From contig DGSB01000009.1 in assembly GCA_002390045.1 (NCBI GenBank), forward strand, positions 360 to 19,174: a stretch of 18,815 bases of DNA, read 5' to 3'. This document shows, piece by piece, positions 5,601 to 14,493 of this stretch. The DNA comes from Fibrobacter sp. UBA4373 (lineage in GTDB: Bacteria; Fibrobacterota; Fibrobacteria; Fibrobacterales; Fibrobacteraceae). The notes beneath the pieces were generated by a model. That model was not told where the DNA came from. It worked only from the letters and a program-made list of their open reading frames with translations, and made no database searches. The position numbers and the translations under genes are program-made. Every line of letters begins with the position of its first letter. Position 1 is the stretch's first letter.

Positions 5601-7536
5601 TCCCTTTGGCTTTTAAGACCTGCATTACTTCACCATAAGGAAGCGGTTTGGAAAAATAATAGCCTTGAAGGCGGTCGCAACCGATTTTTCTCAAGAAATT
5701 CAAGTGTTCTTCGGTTTCGACGCCTTCCGTGAGCGTTCCCAATCCCAAGTTTTTCGCCATTTCGACGACCGATTGGATAATGACTTTGGATTTTGCGGTG
5801 AAATTCCGTAAAAAGATCATATCGATCTTGATAAAGTCGAAATCATAATCCTTGAGAACGTTCAGCGAAGAGAATCCCGAACCAAAATCGTCCATCCAGA
5901 CTTCAAAGCCTTCTTCTCGGAACCGTTTTACATATTCCAAGACTTCCCCGTCGTCCCCTTCCAAAACGGATTCCGTAATTTCGAGATGAAGCATGTGATG
6001 CGGAACCCGGTATTTTTGCGTTAGGCCTTCAACTTCCGCATAAATATCGCACAGCTTAAAATCCAAACGCGAGAGGTTGAACGACACCGGAACGCAGACA
6101 TGCCCGAGGTCCGTCTCCTTACGGTAATTTTCACAAACCTTCTCCAGCATAAAAAGATCGAGTTTGTGAATCAAATGCGCCTCTTCCAGAATGGAAATAA
6201 AATCCAACGGCGAAAGGAATCCGTGCACCGGATCAATCCAGCGCGCCAGAGCTTCAAAACCGCAAAGCGAATACGTCTTGGCGCTAATGACAGGCTGGTA
6301 ATACACCTGGACATATCCTTTTTGAATCGCTTCGTCGATATGCGAAACCAGGTACATCTTTAAGCGAGCCTGCGCTCCCATTCGGTCTTCATAGCCCACC
6401 GAAATTTTGTCATAAATGCCCTTGATCGTCGCTTCCGCAAGGCGAGCCCGCATAAAACATTTTTCAATTTCTTCAGGATTATCGACGGGACACGGCTGAA
6501 TGCAAAAACCCGCCTTGAGTTCGAGTTCCCCTTGCGTCGAAAAGGAACGAATCCGCTCGTGAATGATTCCGATTTTTTCGTCCAATCCGGACTCGGGCGC
6601 AACCACGCGGAATATATCGCTCGAAACGCGCGTCACGTAACGCTCACCAAAAAATGCCTTGAGAGTTCGTGCCGTAAACCGCAGAACAGCATCCCCTTCT
6701 TCAAAACCGTTTTTTTCGTTAAAAGCCTTGAAACTGTCCAGGTCAAAAACCACGAATGCAAGATTTTTTTCCCTGCTACTCAGCACCAGTTCCTGAACAT
6801 AATTGGAAAAAAGGATTTCATTCGGAAGTCCCGTCAATTGATCGTGGTTGCGGGCTATTTCCGCCTGCTGTTCCAAGCGAACAGCCCTAAAAATCAATTT
6901 GACAGCCACCGTGAGCGTAAGCCAAAAAAGGCACGAAACAAAGACCAGGTAATCCAAAAATTCCGGAGTCACCTCGATCATGCGTACACATACGTACATG
7001 GCGAGGTTCACCAGCAAGCTGAAAGAGGTAAAAACTCCTAAAAATCCGAACCGTCTAAAGGTTTGCGCATTTCGCACAAAGCGCAATTCATAAGCAAGAA
7101 GAATCCACCACAGGATAATCGCAAGAAAATCCACGATAAACGCAGCGAATTGAGTCTTGCCGACCACCATTCCCAAATAGCCGATTCCGCCAAAAGCCGA
7201 AAGCAAAAAAAGCGACAACGACCAATGTATCGACAGTTTCTTTTGGAACACATAGATCGCCACCGGAATCAGAACAAGACGGCTCATGTAATCCAGAATC
7301 ACATCCGCAAGCAAGGGGATATTCCCCATCATTTGAGAAAGCAAATACAGGGTTCCGTGATAGATTCCATCCGAAAGGGCCATGTACGGGCACAGCGAAA
7401 AAAGACCACCCCAAACCAAAGTCGCCGTTAAATTTTTCCGTTCTGTCAATATAACGAGGATTACCAGAAAAAAAGACCCCACCATATACGAAGGGATCAA
7501 ATAAGCATGCTGTACATATGTCCAAATTGCATCCAT
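5584..7536 (-). CDS. Membrane GGDEF-EAL protein, likely c-di-GMP phosphodiesterase with inactive GGDEF
   Basis: This 650-aa protein has about seven hydrophobic helices in the first 230 residues, then a GGDEF-fold domain (DQLTGLPNEI to about 385), then an EAL domain. The GGDEF signature is replaced by SSDIF (305-309), so cyclase activity is unlikely; the domain may bind GTP as a regulatory site. The EAL domain keeps its key residues: FEALARW (E428), SFNLS, LEITES, DDFGSG, KIDM, EGVETEE and LQGYYFSKP. Hydrolysis of cyclic di-GMP at the membrane is therefore the expected output. A TTG three codons upstream is in frame; I chose the ATG at 7536. Its 3' end overlaps the convergent MATE gene by 17 bp. 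Confidence 0.9.
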   Translation of the reverse strand: MDAIWTYVQHAYLIPSYMVGSFFLVILVILTERKNLTATLVWGGLFSLCPYMALSDGIYHGTLYLLSQMMGNIPLLADVILDYMSRLVLIPVAIYVFQKKLSIHWSLSLFLLSAFGGIGYLGMVVGKTQFAAFIVDFLAIILWWILLAYELRFVRNAQTFRRFGFLGVFTSFSLLVNLAMYVCVRMIEVTPEFLDYLVFVSCLFWLTLTVAVKLIFRAVRLEQQAEIARNHDQLTGLPNEILFSNYVQELVLSSREKNLAFVVFDLDSFKAFNEKNGFEEGDAVLRFTARTLKAFFGERYVTRVSSDIFRVVAPESGLDEKIGIIHERIRSFSTQGELELKAGFCIQPCPVDNPEEIEKCFMRARLAEATIKGIYDKISVGYEDRMGAQARLKMYLVSHIDEAIQKGYVQVYYQPVISAKTYSLCGFEALARWIDPVHGFLSPLDFISILEEAHLIHKLDLFMLEKVCENYRKETDLGHVCVPVSFNLSRLDFKLCDIYAEVEGLTQKYRVPHHMLHLEITESVLEGDDGEVLEYVKRFREEGFEVWMDDFGSGFSSLNVLKDYDFDFIKIDMIFLRNFTAKSKVIIQSVVEMAKNLGLGTLTEGVETEEHLNFLRKIGCDRLQGYYFSKPLPYGEVMQVLKAKGITAFS

Positions 7537-7647
7537 TTTTAGCAAATTCCGTAAAATCCCCTACACATTCAAAGCTGTATTTTTAATCTAATCAAAAACA
7601 AGGGCATTTAGCAACCTTTTCATTACAATCTAAAGCATAAACAACGT

Positions 7648-8082
7648 CTACAGCTTAAAGGAGCGATACCGGGAAATCCATTCCTTGATTTGAGCCACGC
7701 CATCCGTGGACCAAAGAGCGCACGCAATGAGCACCGGCTGAAAGAACAGGCGAATCAACCGAGCTTGATCCGTATCGAGGCCAAACGCATTGATTCCGTT
7801 CACATACTGGCTGATGTTTCCGGGGAATATTATCACGTAAAAAAGCGCAAGCAGGACTCCGACAACACCTTTATATTTGTATAGCAGGATCATGCCAATG
7901 CCAAGCGCAATTTCAACAACGCCCGAAGCAAGAACCACAAAATCCTGAAAGCCCGGATCCTGCGGGAACCACGACGGAACCTGCGCAAGGAATTCTTGCC
8001 TTGCGACGGTCAAATGACTAATTCCAGCATAGGTCATAAAAACACCTAGCAGGACCCTCAGAAATGTTTTTACGTATCTCAT
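7648..8082 (-). CDS. DoxX-like small integral membrane protein
   Basis: This 144-aa protein has four hydrophobic helices with the DoxX layout: a first helix ending in MTYAGISHLTVA, a short loop VPSWFP, then FVVLASGVVEIALGIGMIL, a third helix VVGVLLALFYVIIFPGNI, and a fourth FFQPVLIACALWS. The GISH(L) and pro-rich loop pattern is typical of the family. The function of DoxX proteins varies and is mostly unknown; roles in redox or thiol metabolism are reported for some. I use the ATG at 8082; the frame extends six codons further to a TTG without support. It could share a transcript with the GGDEF-EAL gene 111 nt downstream, since only a weak hairpin separates them. Confidence 0.82.
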   Translation of the reverse strand: MRYVKTFLRVLLGVFMTYAGISHLTVARQEFLAQVPSWFPQDPGFQDFVVLASGVVEIALGIGMILLYKYKGVVGVLLALFYVIIFPGNISQYVNGINAFGLDTDQARLIRLFFQPVLIACALWSTDGVAQIKEWISRYRSFKL

Positions 8083-8194
8083 GTTAATTAATATAAACAA
8101 ATTTTAAGCCAGGAATATAATTTTTAGTAAGTTTTTTATAAGCGATTAAGTTGAAACAATTTATACAGTCCGTTTATTCTACAAACAAATTCTC

Positions 8195-8233
8195 TTCTGG
8201 GAAGGAACTTCCAGAAAAAATTCTGAATATACT
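8195..8233 (+). promoter_or_regulatory. Candidate promoter with overlapping inverted repeats upstream of the M6 protease
   Basis: TATACT (8228-8233) is close to the -10 consensus and lies about 30 nt ahead of the protease start; no good -35 is present. Just upstream, TTCTGG(G)AAG (8195-8204) pairs with CTTCCAGAA (8208-8216). The same CAGAA (8212-8216) can instead pair with TTCTG (8221-8225). The two inverted repeats share their central arm. An activator or repressor site is plausible given the missing -35. Confidence 0.35.
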
Positions 8234-8263
8234 TAAAATGGTGTTTTGGGCTAAGGGTTCTTT

Positions 8264-10123
8264 ATGCAACGTAAAATCTTTTCTTTTTGCCTTCCATTCC
8301 TATTAATCCCGTCATTTCTCTTTGCCGATATTATTTGGCAAGGAAAACGTGTCGAAGCCTGGCCCGACAATGCGCGGCCTACTTTCAACAGCACCCGGAA
8401 CGTTCTCCGAAAGGCGTACAACGTTCAAATAAACAGTCCCTATGCAAAGCCCAAGGGCAAAATCTACAGTCTCACGCTTCTCGTAGATTTTTCAGATGTG
8501 CCGGCTCCGGTCTCAATAGACGACGTCAAAGACTGGCTCAACAAGGAAGGGTTCAACAAGGACGGCTGTAACGGTTCCGTCCGCGATTACTATCTGGATG
8601 TGTCCAATGGGCAGCTCGACCTCACCAACGAAGTTTTCGGCTGGTACCGCGCCAAATACCCCAAATCCTGGTACGAAAGCGCCGACAGGTTCGAAGGCGA
8701 TAATAAATATAAAGCCTCCGAAATCTTGATGCAGGAAGTCTTCGAATACTTTGATTCCCAGGTGGATTTTTCACGCTATGACAATGACAAGGACGGCTCC
8801 ACCGAAGCAATCAACATCGTCTATGCGGGAAGCGGCCAAACATGGGGGCAAGGACTCTGGCCTCACTCGGGATGGTCCGGCAATATCATCAAAGACGGCG
8901 TTGCGCTGGGGCACCACCAAATGACGGACATGCCCGGCAAATTCTCCATTTATGTTTTTGTCCATGAATCGGGCCACATGATTTTCGGCTGGCCAGACCT
9001 TTATTGGTACGGCGATTACTGCACGATGGGAAACCGTGCAAACGACTTGAACCCAGTCGCCATCAACGACTTTTACCGTGCAGACCAAGGCTGGATTCCA
9101 TTCGTAGATATAACCCCCGATGATGCCGGGCTTGAAACGACAAAACCCGGTGAAGTATGCTACCGATACAAGAACCCAGCAAGACCCGACAAAGAGGGAT
9201 TCGTTTGGTCTTATGTACGCAATACAGGCCGCGACAAAGTCCTCAAAGGCAGCGGGCTTTTAATGCAACATTACGATTTTTCGATAAAGGGCAATTCTAA
9301 TGCAGACAAGCTCGGTTTAAGAATCGTGCATGCGAATTCGCAGGGAAAATCGAGCGATGCCGTAACCGATCAATGGCCTAACCCGGGAAGCGAAGCTCTC
9401 GCTTTCTTTAACAGCGAAACATACTCGGAATTTTCGGACGCAAAATACCCCGCAATCCGTTGGTATGATGGGAGTGCAACCGGTTTAAAAATCACAAATA
9501 TTGGAACTCCCGGAGAAACGATTTCATTTTGTCTCGGCGAAGATTGTTCTTCGACAATTACAGAACCGGAAATGCAGACCATCGCTTTTCAAGTGAACCT
9601 TCCTGAGAACAACAATTACACCCCGGTCACAGTCGACTTAAACGGAAGCGATATCGCCAATTTCTTAGGATTAGAGCCAAGCGACATAGAAAGCCAAGTC
9701 ACCTTTTACGGCGAAGAACCTAATGGAACGCTCAACAGCCGAACCACAGGCGAAAACACAGGGCATTGGTTTGACGCAAACGGAAACATTACCGACTGGA
9801 ATCCGAACGGCACAAGCATTGTTTTTTCGAATGTAGACCTTTCGACCATGACGACAAAAATCGGGCACATGCCCTATAAAGTTTCCGCTGGCGAAACCTA
9901 TGTTATAAAACAGGCTTTGGTCTACGGGAACAAGCAAGTCTCTTTGGAATTTACAGTGACGATTGACGGAAAAGAATCCGTTGTTTCAAAATTCAAAAAA
10001 TCCAAACGTGGAAATCCAGGAAGCCCAATTTTCAACGTCCTCGGTAAACCGGTCGGAGTGCGCAACGCCAACGGAACCCTACCCGATTTACCCAAAGGAA
10101 GCTATGTAGAAATCGCAAAATAA
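8264..10123 (+). CDS. Secreted M6-family metalloprotease with C-terminal DUF4859-like domain
   Basis: This 619-aa protein carries a signal peptide (charged MQRK, hydrophobic core, likely cut after FLFA near residue 21). The catalytic domain resembles M6 (immune inhibitor A) peptidases: a LVDFSD strand, GSVRDYYLDVSNGQ, an Asp-rich YDNDKDGSTEA calcium-like loop, and the zinc site HESGHMIFGWPDLY (H234, E235, H238). From about residue 440 to 575 a second domain, with YGEEPNGTL, NTGHWFDANG and IGHMPYKVSAGETY, matches my memory of DUF4859, common in secreted Bacteroidota proteins. The end (IFNVLGKPV to PKGSYVEIAK) resembles a shortened type IX-like sorting module. It probably degrades extracellular protein; the substrate is unknown. 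It stops 1 nt before the convergent cyclase gene. Confidence 0.9.
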   Translation: MQRKIFSFCLPFLLIPSFLFADIIWQGKRVEAWPDNARPTFNSTRNVLRKAYNVQINSPYAKPKGKIYSLTLLVDFSDVPAPVSIDDVKDWLNKEGFNKDGCNGSVRDYYLDVSNGQLDLTNEVFGWYRAKYPKSWYESADRFEGDNKYKASEILMQEVFEYFDSQVDFSRYDNDKDGSTEAINIVYAGSGQTWGQGLWPHSGWSGNIIKDGVALGHHQMTDMPGKFSIYVFVHESGHMIFGWPDLYWYGDYCTMGNRANDLNPVAINDFYRADQGWIPFVDITPDDAGLETTKPGEVCYRYKNPARPDKEGFVWSYVRNTGRDKVLKGSGLLMQHYDFSIKGNSNADKLGLRIVHANSQGKSSDAVTDQWPNPGSEALAFFNSETYSEFSDAKYPAIRWYDGSATGLKITNIGTPGETISFCLGEDCSSTITEPEMQTIAFQVNLPENNNYTPVTVDLNGSDIANFLGLEPSDIESQVTFYGEEPNGTLNSRTTGENTGHWFDANGNITDWNPNGTSIVFSNVDLSTMTTKIGHMPYKVSAGETYVIKQALVYGNKQVSLEFTVTIDGKESVVSKFKKSKRGNPGSPIFNVLGKPVGVRNANGTLPDLPKGSYVEIAK

Positions 10124-10124
10124 G

Positions 10125-11807
10125 TCATCCGCTCGACTTTTTTGTTTTTCGTTTTTCCGCGTACATGCGGTGATCCGCTTCACGGTAAACCGCATCCGCA
10201 TTCGAACGGACTTCACTCTGCACCGCCATCCCCATGGAGAATTTTATCGGGCTCGGGAGCTTTTCCGATTCGGACTTTTGCAATTCGGCCACTTTACGCA
10301 AGCATTTACCGATGTCATTCAAATGTTCCTGGCGAACAATTACCACAAATTCATCGCCACCCATGCGAATCGACGTTCCATAGCCTGCAAAAGAGCGGTG
10401 CAAAACGTCCGCAAAGGCCTTGATGAGTTCATCTCCCTGCTGATGTCCATAGGTATCGTTCACCTTTTTTAGACCGTCCAAGTCAATACTCACGATGGCA
10501 AAATCGGAAGGCGCCGCATTCAATGCATCAAAAATGATTTCACACTTGGCACGGTTATAAAGCCCTGTCAGCGAATCGCGATAGGCAATCGACGTGAGAA
10601 TATACTTTTCGGCACGATCCGCCACCGATTTTTGCAAGTACACGGCATAACTGAAAACGAGCGAAAGCAAGAACAAAAGAACGCCTATCGGAATTATCGG
10701 ATAACGTTCCACGTTTCCATTAAACAGAATCCGCGTGACCACATAAAAAGCCACTTCCGCAAGGCAAGTTACACAATACAGCGCAAATCCGACGGCAAAA
10801 ATTTTGTCGGGAAGACCATCTTTCTCGGAATAGATCACACCTGGCAAAAAAGAAAATATAATGCCCACTACCACCGAAATATGGAACGGCAGCAAAAAGT
10901 CCCCATATTTTGCAAGCCCAAAGAACTGGGCGAATGTAGAGACAATAAACAAGAAGGAACTAAAACCAAGAATCGCACAAAGTCCAATCCAGCGCCAGCC
11001 ATGTATCTTTCCACGCCGCATGCCGACAACCAAAAGCTCCAAGGCGCACGGAGAAAGGTAGATAGTAGCATGTTCAATCAGATAATTGACTTCCAAATTC
11101 ATCGAAATTTGGGTAATATCCTTTGTATAGCAGATCGACCAAGTCGCAATCACCAGCGAAAAGAATCCGATGAAGATCAGACGCCCGAAGTAGCCGGCAA
11201 AACCCATACCGCCGACACCGGCCACCATTAACAACGCCCCGAAAATACCCATAAAGCAGGCGACGCACAAAGTCGGCGTGAGCTTGATTTCTCGAAATGG
11301 AGAACCGAAGAGTTCATTTGGATGTAATGAAACTTTGGGCAATATATCGAACGAAGACTTTTGAGCCGCATACAGTTTTAAGGTCAAAACCTTCCCCATC
11401 CAATCGGCGGGCAATTCAATGCGGTGACATCCACTCCCGACCAGTTTGTCCGACCGGATTTTTTTCCGGTCCATCGTAAATATTTTATTATCGCCGACAA
11501 AGACATCAAACGCCGATGAATAAATTCGCATCCAAACGGCAGAATAATGAGTTAAATTATTCGGCAACCTTCGGGTCAATATCAGGGAGTCCCCTCGTTT
11601 GACATCCAAGAATTGATGCCGATAAGTTTCCATCGATTCTAGCGGAAAGGTTTTACCGCGAAAAGTGGCTTGCCAACCCCGGTCAAGAGAAATGGTCTTG
11701 TCGAGCACAAGATCGTGCAGAGAAAGGGTAAACGAGACCGCAAAAAAAATCGCAAGCAGGCATGCCGCTATAACAAATCCTATTCTGCGTTTTTTGCTCG
11801 TCGCCAA
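10125..11807 (-). CDS. Membrane diguanylate cyclase with periplasmic sensor and multi-TM region
   Basis: This 560-aa protein has one N-terminal helix (about 10-30), a periplasmic beta-rich domain (about 31-180) resembling the jelly-roll sensor of 7TMR-DISM proteins, about seven hydrophobic helices (180-395) and a C-terminal GGDEF domain. DSLTGLYNRAK, SIDLDGLKKVNDTYGHQQGDE and RMGGDEF (near residue 482) are intact, so it should make cyclic di-GMP. No RxxD inhibitory site is seen five residues before GGDEF. The start is a TTG: an AAGGGAGC Shine-Dalgarno lies 7 nt upstream, and the next in-frame Met would remove the first membrane helix. It lies downstream of the 778-aa secreted protein gene on the same strand but is separated by a strong terminator. 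Confidence 0.92.
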   Translation of the reverse strand: MATSKKRRIGFVIAACLLAIFFAVSFTLSLHDLVLDKTISLDRGWQATFRGKTFPLESMETYRHQFLDVKRGDSLILTRRLPNNLTHYSAVWMRIYSSAFDVFVGDNKIFTMDRKKIRSDKLVGSGCHRIELPADWMGKVLTLKLYAAQKSSFDILPKVSLHPNELFGSPFREIKLTPTLCVACFMGIFGALLMVAGVGGMGFAGYFGRLIFIGFFSLVIATWSICYTKDITQISMNLEVNYLIEHATIYLSPCALELLVVGMRRGKIHGWRWIGLCAILGFSSFLFIVSTFAQFFGLAKYGDFLLPFHISVVVGIIFSFLPGVIYSEKDGLPDKIFAVGFALYCVTCLAEVAFYVVTRILFNGNVERYPIIPIGVLLFLLSLVFSYAVYLQKSVADRAEKYILTSIAYRDSLTGLYNRAKCEIIFDALNAAPSDFAIVSIDLDGLKKVNDTYGHQQGDELIKAFADVLHRSFAGYGTSIRMGGDEFVVIVRQEHLNDIGKCLRKVAELQKSESEKLPSPIKFSMGMAVQSEVRSNADAVYREADHRMYAEKRKTKKSSG

Positions 11808-11839
11808 GATAAAGCTCCCTTTGCAAATTTAGCTTGATT

Positions 11840-11879
11840 CTTTATATCATAAATACTCTTTTTTTCAGCGAAAATTCAA
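11840..11879 (-). promoter_or_regulatory. Candidate promoter of the diguanylate cyclase gene
   Basis: On the minus strand TTGAAT (11874-11879) is followed after 18 nt by TATTTATGATATAAAG (11840-11855), which holds several -10-like hexamers. The cyclase needs its own promoter because a strong terminator separates it from the gene upstream. The match is modest and the region is AT-rich. Confidence 0.3.
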
Positions 11880-11931
11880 AGGTTTTGCAAAATATTCCTA
11901 AAAAAGTACCTCCAAAAGCCCGATACGACGC

Positions 11932-11964
11932 AAAAAAAGGTTCTATTTCGAAAATAGAACCTTT
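11932..11964 (-). terminator. Strong intrinsic terminator after the 778-aa secreted protein gene
   Basis: A perfect 13-bp stem (AAAGGTTCTATTT at 11936-11948 with AAATAGAACCTTT at 11952-11964) has a 3-nt loop. On the minus strand it runs into seven T in a row. It lies 30 nt past the stop codon at 11994, the expected position. Confidence 0.9.
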
Positions 11965-11993
11965 GTGATGGTCAAAATTCTTTTTTAGCCCGG

Positions 11994-14330
11994 TTATCGG
12001 CCTGAACGCGTCGAGAATTTTTGGACAAGAAGTCCTCCTGCCGTTTGAATTCTGACAAAATAACTTCCGGCCTTGAGGAAGCCCATATCGAGAGTCGCAC
12101 GGTCCAAACCTTGGCGCAGGTATACGTTTTTACCCAGAGCGTCAAAGATGGCAACGCTTTGAACCTGATTCAAGTCGCCTTCATAAACCAAGACGTTGCC
12201 CTGCCAGGAAATTCTCGATTTTGAAACTCCTGTGACCTGCGGAATGGCATCGTCCCCAGTCTCGTACATCAATGGGTTACACGTCAAGAAGACTTTATAA
12301 ATGTTCGTTGTTGAACTATCCGCAGAATGGAAGTCAAATTCGATCGTATCGCTCAAGTCATAGGTTCCATACTGTTCATAGCCTTCCGAATAAGAAAAGT
12401 CCGGGCCGGCAAAGGCGATAGAAACGTGTTTCTTGTTGATTTCAAACGGAACTTCCACATGGATCGTTTTATTTTCCTGGTCGATGGTTCCCGGAATATT
12501 CGCAGATCCGACCTGCACAAAAAATGCGCGAAGATTGGCATCCTTTTTAGCCAGGCTGTACGTGACGATTGCGTTGAGAATCCTCTTTTGATTGTTTTCG
12601 GCAACGCTTGTGATTTTAACGGTCTGCCCGGATTCCCATTCGAGTTCATCATTGCCAAATTCATAATAGGTATAGGCAAACGGATCGAGGTTCACCACGT
12701 TGATTTCATAATCCGAATAATAGTCTTTGGTTCCAAGCGGAATCGTATACTTGAGGGCAGTGCTTCCCTGCTGGCCGGCGATGAGCGAAAAATGTTCATT
12801 CCCTATATAACGGTGCAAATACAGTGCCACCACCTGATTGACCGGCCAAGCCTTTGTCTGTTTATAAACCTTGATTGCATAAAGGCGACGGTCAAAACCG
12901 TTGGTGAGCGTCACATACATACCGCTCGATCCCGAGATTTTTCCTGTCACAGAAACGGTCGTGTTGGTGTCCTTCACGATATAAGTTCCTTCGCACGATC
13001 TGAAGACTCCATCGAAGTTATAATGTTCGCCCGTTCCGCAAACAAACAGTTTGCTTTGCGCTGTTGCGTTATACGGGATATCATAAATGATAGAACCTGT
13101 ATCACTTGGAGTTTCCGGCTCATAAATCGTTCGCGGATAAAAATAATCCACCGCAAGCGTGTCGAGCAAAAGGACCGTTTCGAACTCATTCACGGGTTCT
13201 GTCCATTTGTAAACAAACTTGTAATAGCGGTACGGGTCACCGTTTTCCGACGTGATTTTCAAGACCGTCTTTTCCAAATCGAGGCCCGAAGATTCTGAAA
13301 CTTCTTCCCCGTCCACATACCACGTTTTCGTGGCGAGACTCGGGATCTGGATGCCCGCATATTTTTCGGTCTGGCTGAGTCTTCCGTACATTGTCTTTTT
13401 CAAAGAATCCGGAATCCATTTGTAAAGGCCCAGAGTAATCGTTCCCGTATCGCCCGAATTGACTGGATGGACAATGCTCGCGTCTTCCGTACAATAAGTA
13501 TTCGCCTTAACCAAGTCCTGAATCGTCACCGGCTCATACGGAGAATTCAGATATTCCTTGGTGTAAGACTTGGTATTTTTCTTGGTGCAGAAGCCGAACA
13601 CGCTCTCCATCGTTGCATTCGTATCGCCCGGAGTTTTTGCAAGGCTCAAAACGATTTTCCGCGTGGCAGATCCTCCGTCCGAGAATGTATAAGTCACAGG
13701 ACCCTGCGTGAAATCTTGCGCCGTCGTCGGCGTGTAACTAGAATAAAGGCCCGCAAAAGTCGGAGTCAGACTGGAGATGTCCACTTTGAACGGAAGCGTT
13801 ACAAAGATGGAATCCTCTTTACGCGTGTACTCGTCCGGATTTGTCGAAAAAAGCGCTTTTGTAACCACCAATTCGTCTGTATAGCCGATGGAAATCGAAC
13901 TGATTTCTACGGTGCAATCGGAAGACTTTGATGTCTGAGCCTGGAACGCGATCTTTGTGTCATCCGCGTCGATCATAAATTTTTGTCCGCTTTTAAACGT
14001 TCCCTTGGAAGTCCAAGAGCCTTCCCAATAGGTATAAGCGGCCAGGCTTCCGCTTTCGCAAGAGCCTCCATAAATCACTTCGACAGTCGGATGTGCCATG
14101 TACTCTGAATAATCAAAACTCACCGTGAGACCGGATGAAAATTTTGTGTTGCTAATCGTCGTTTTGGCAACGCCATCTTCTACCGTCCAAGTAGACCAGG
14201 ATGTTTGTCCTGATTCAAAAGCCCGATTCGTTTGCGTAAACGACTTGGACGTAAAAAAGTCCAAGGAGACTGCCGCCAATGCACTGTTTGCAAAGAGAAG
14301 AGTCGGTACGAGTGCAAGCCATTTTTTCAT
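11994..14330 (-). CDS. Large secreted or surface beta-rich protein with type IX-like C-terminal sorting module
   Basis: This 778-aa protein has a signal peptide (MKKW, then a hydrophobic core, cut after SALA at residue 19). Residues 20-152 look like a beta-sandwich binding domain. Residues 155-232 and about 593-680 are two similar modules, each with a pattern like ALFS or AFFV, then V(T/E)(L/V)PF(K/E)(V/I), then TFAG or AFAG, ending in a strand IVLSLAK or KVFLT. The middle is Tyr- and Cys-containing beta-rich sequence without a known catalytic motif. The last 75 residues (VLVYEGDLNQVQSVAIFDALG, then GFLKAGSYFVRI, then LVQKF) match type IX-type sorting domains. A GGAGG Shine-Dalgarno 7 nt before the ATG at 14330 fixes the start over an upstream TTG. 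An adhesin or polysaccharide-binding role is inference. Confidence 0.85.
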   Translation of the reverse strand: MKKWLALVPTLLFANSALAAVSLDFFTSKSFTQTNRAFESGQTSWSTWTVEDGVAKTTISNTKFSSGLTVSFDYSEYMAHPTVEVIYGGSCESGSLAAYTYWEGSWTSKGTFKSGQKFMIDADDTKIAFQAQTSKSSDCTVEISSISIGYTDELVVTKALFSTNPDEYTRKEDSIFVTLPFKVDISSLTPTFAGLYSSYTPTTAQDFTQGPVTYTFSDGGSATRKIVLSLAKTPGDTNATMESVFGFCTKKNTKSYTKEYLNSPYEPVTIQDLVKANTYCTEDASIVHPVNSGDTGTITLGLYKWIPDSLKKTMYGRLSQTEKYAGIQIPSLATKTWYVDGEEVSESSGLDLEKTVLKITSENGDPYRYYKFVYKWTEPVNEFETVLLLDTLAVDYFYPRTIYEPETPSDTGSIIYDIPYNATAQSKLFVCGTGEHYNFDGVFRSCEGTYIVKDTNTTVSVTGKISGSSGMYVTLTNGFDRRLYAIKVYKQTKAWPVNQVVALYLHRYIGNEHFSLIAGQQGSTALKYTIPLGTKDYYSDYEINVVNLDPFAYTYYEFGNDELEWESGQTVKITSVAENNQKRILNAIVTYSLAKKDANLRAFFVQVGSANIPGTIDQENKTIHVEVPFEINKKHVSIAFAGPDFSYSEGYEQYGTYDLSDTIEFDFHSADSSTTNIYKVFLTCNPLMYETGDDAIPQVTGVSKSRISWQGNVLVYEGDLNQVQSVAIFDALGKNVYLRQGLDRATLDMGFLKAGSYFVRIQTAGGLLVQKFSTRSGR

Positions 14331-14445
14331 CGTCAAGCCTCCGCTTTCAAATTTTCGGGATATGGAGTTTCGTTCCTATCAAAGATAACGAAAACAAAAA
14401 TAATAAAAAAGGGGGAATCTTAAATTCAGCATGATTGGAGCATAC

Positions 14446-14479
14446 AAAAAAGGCCCCGCTTCAGCAGCAGAGCCTTTTT
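14446..14479 (-). terminator. Intrinsic terminator after the SulP transporter gene
   Basis: AAAAAGGC (14447-14454) pairs with GCCTTTTT (14472-14479), enclosing a GC-rich loop that can form a short inner GC stem. On the minus strand the stem ends in six T. It lies about 15 nt past the stop codon at 14494. Confidence 0.8.
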
Positions 14480-14493
14480 AGGGAAATTTACGC

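Noticed and set aside
12327..13298. Plus-strand open frame of 323 codons
   Set aside because: It is antisense to the 778-aa secreted protein gene, which has a signal peptide, a strong Shine-Dalgarno and a terminator. The antisense translation has no recognisable features.
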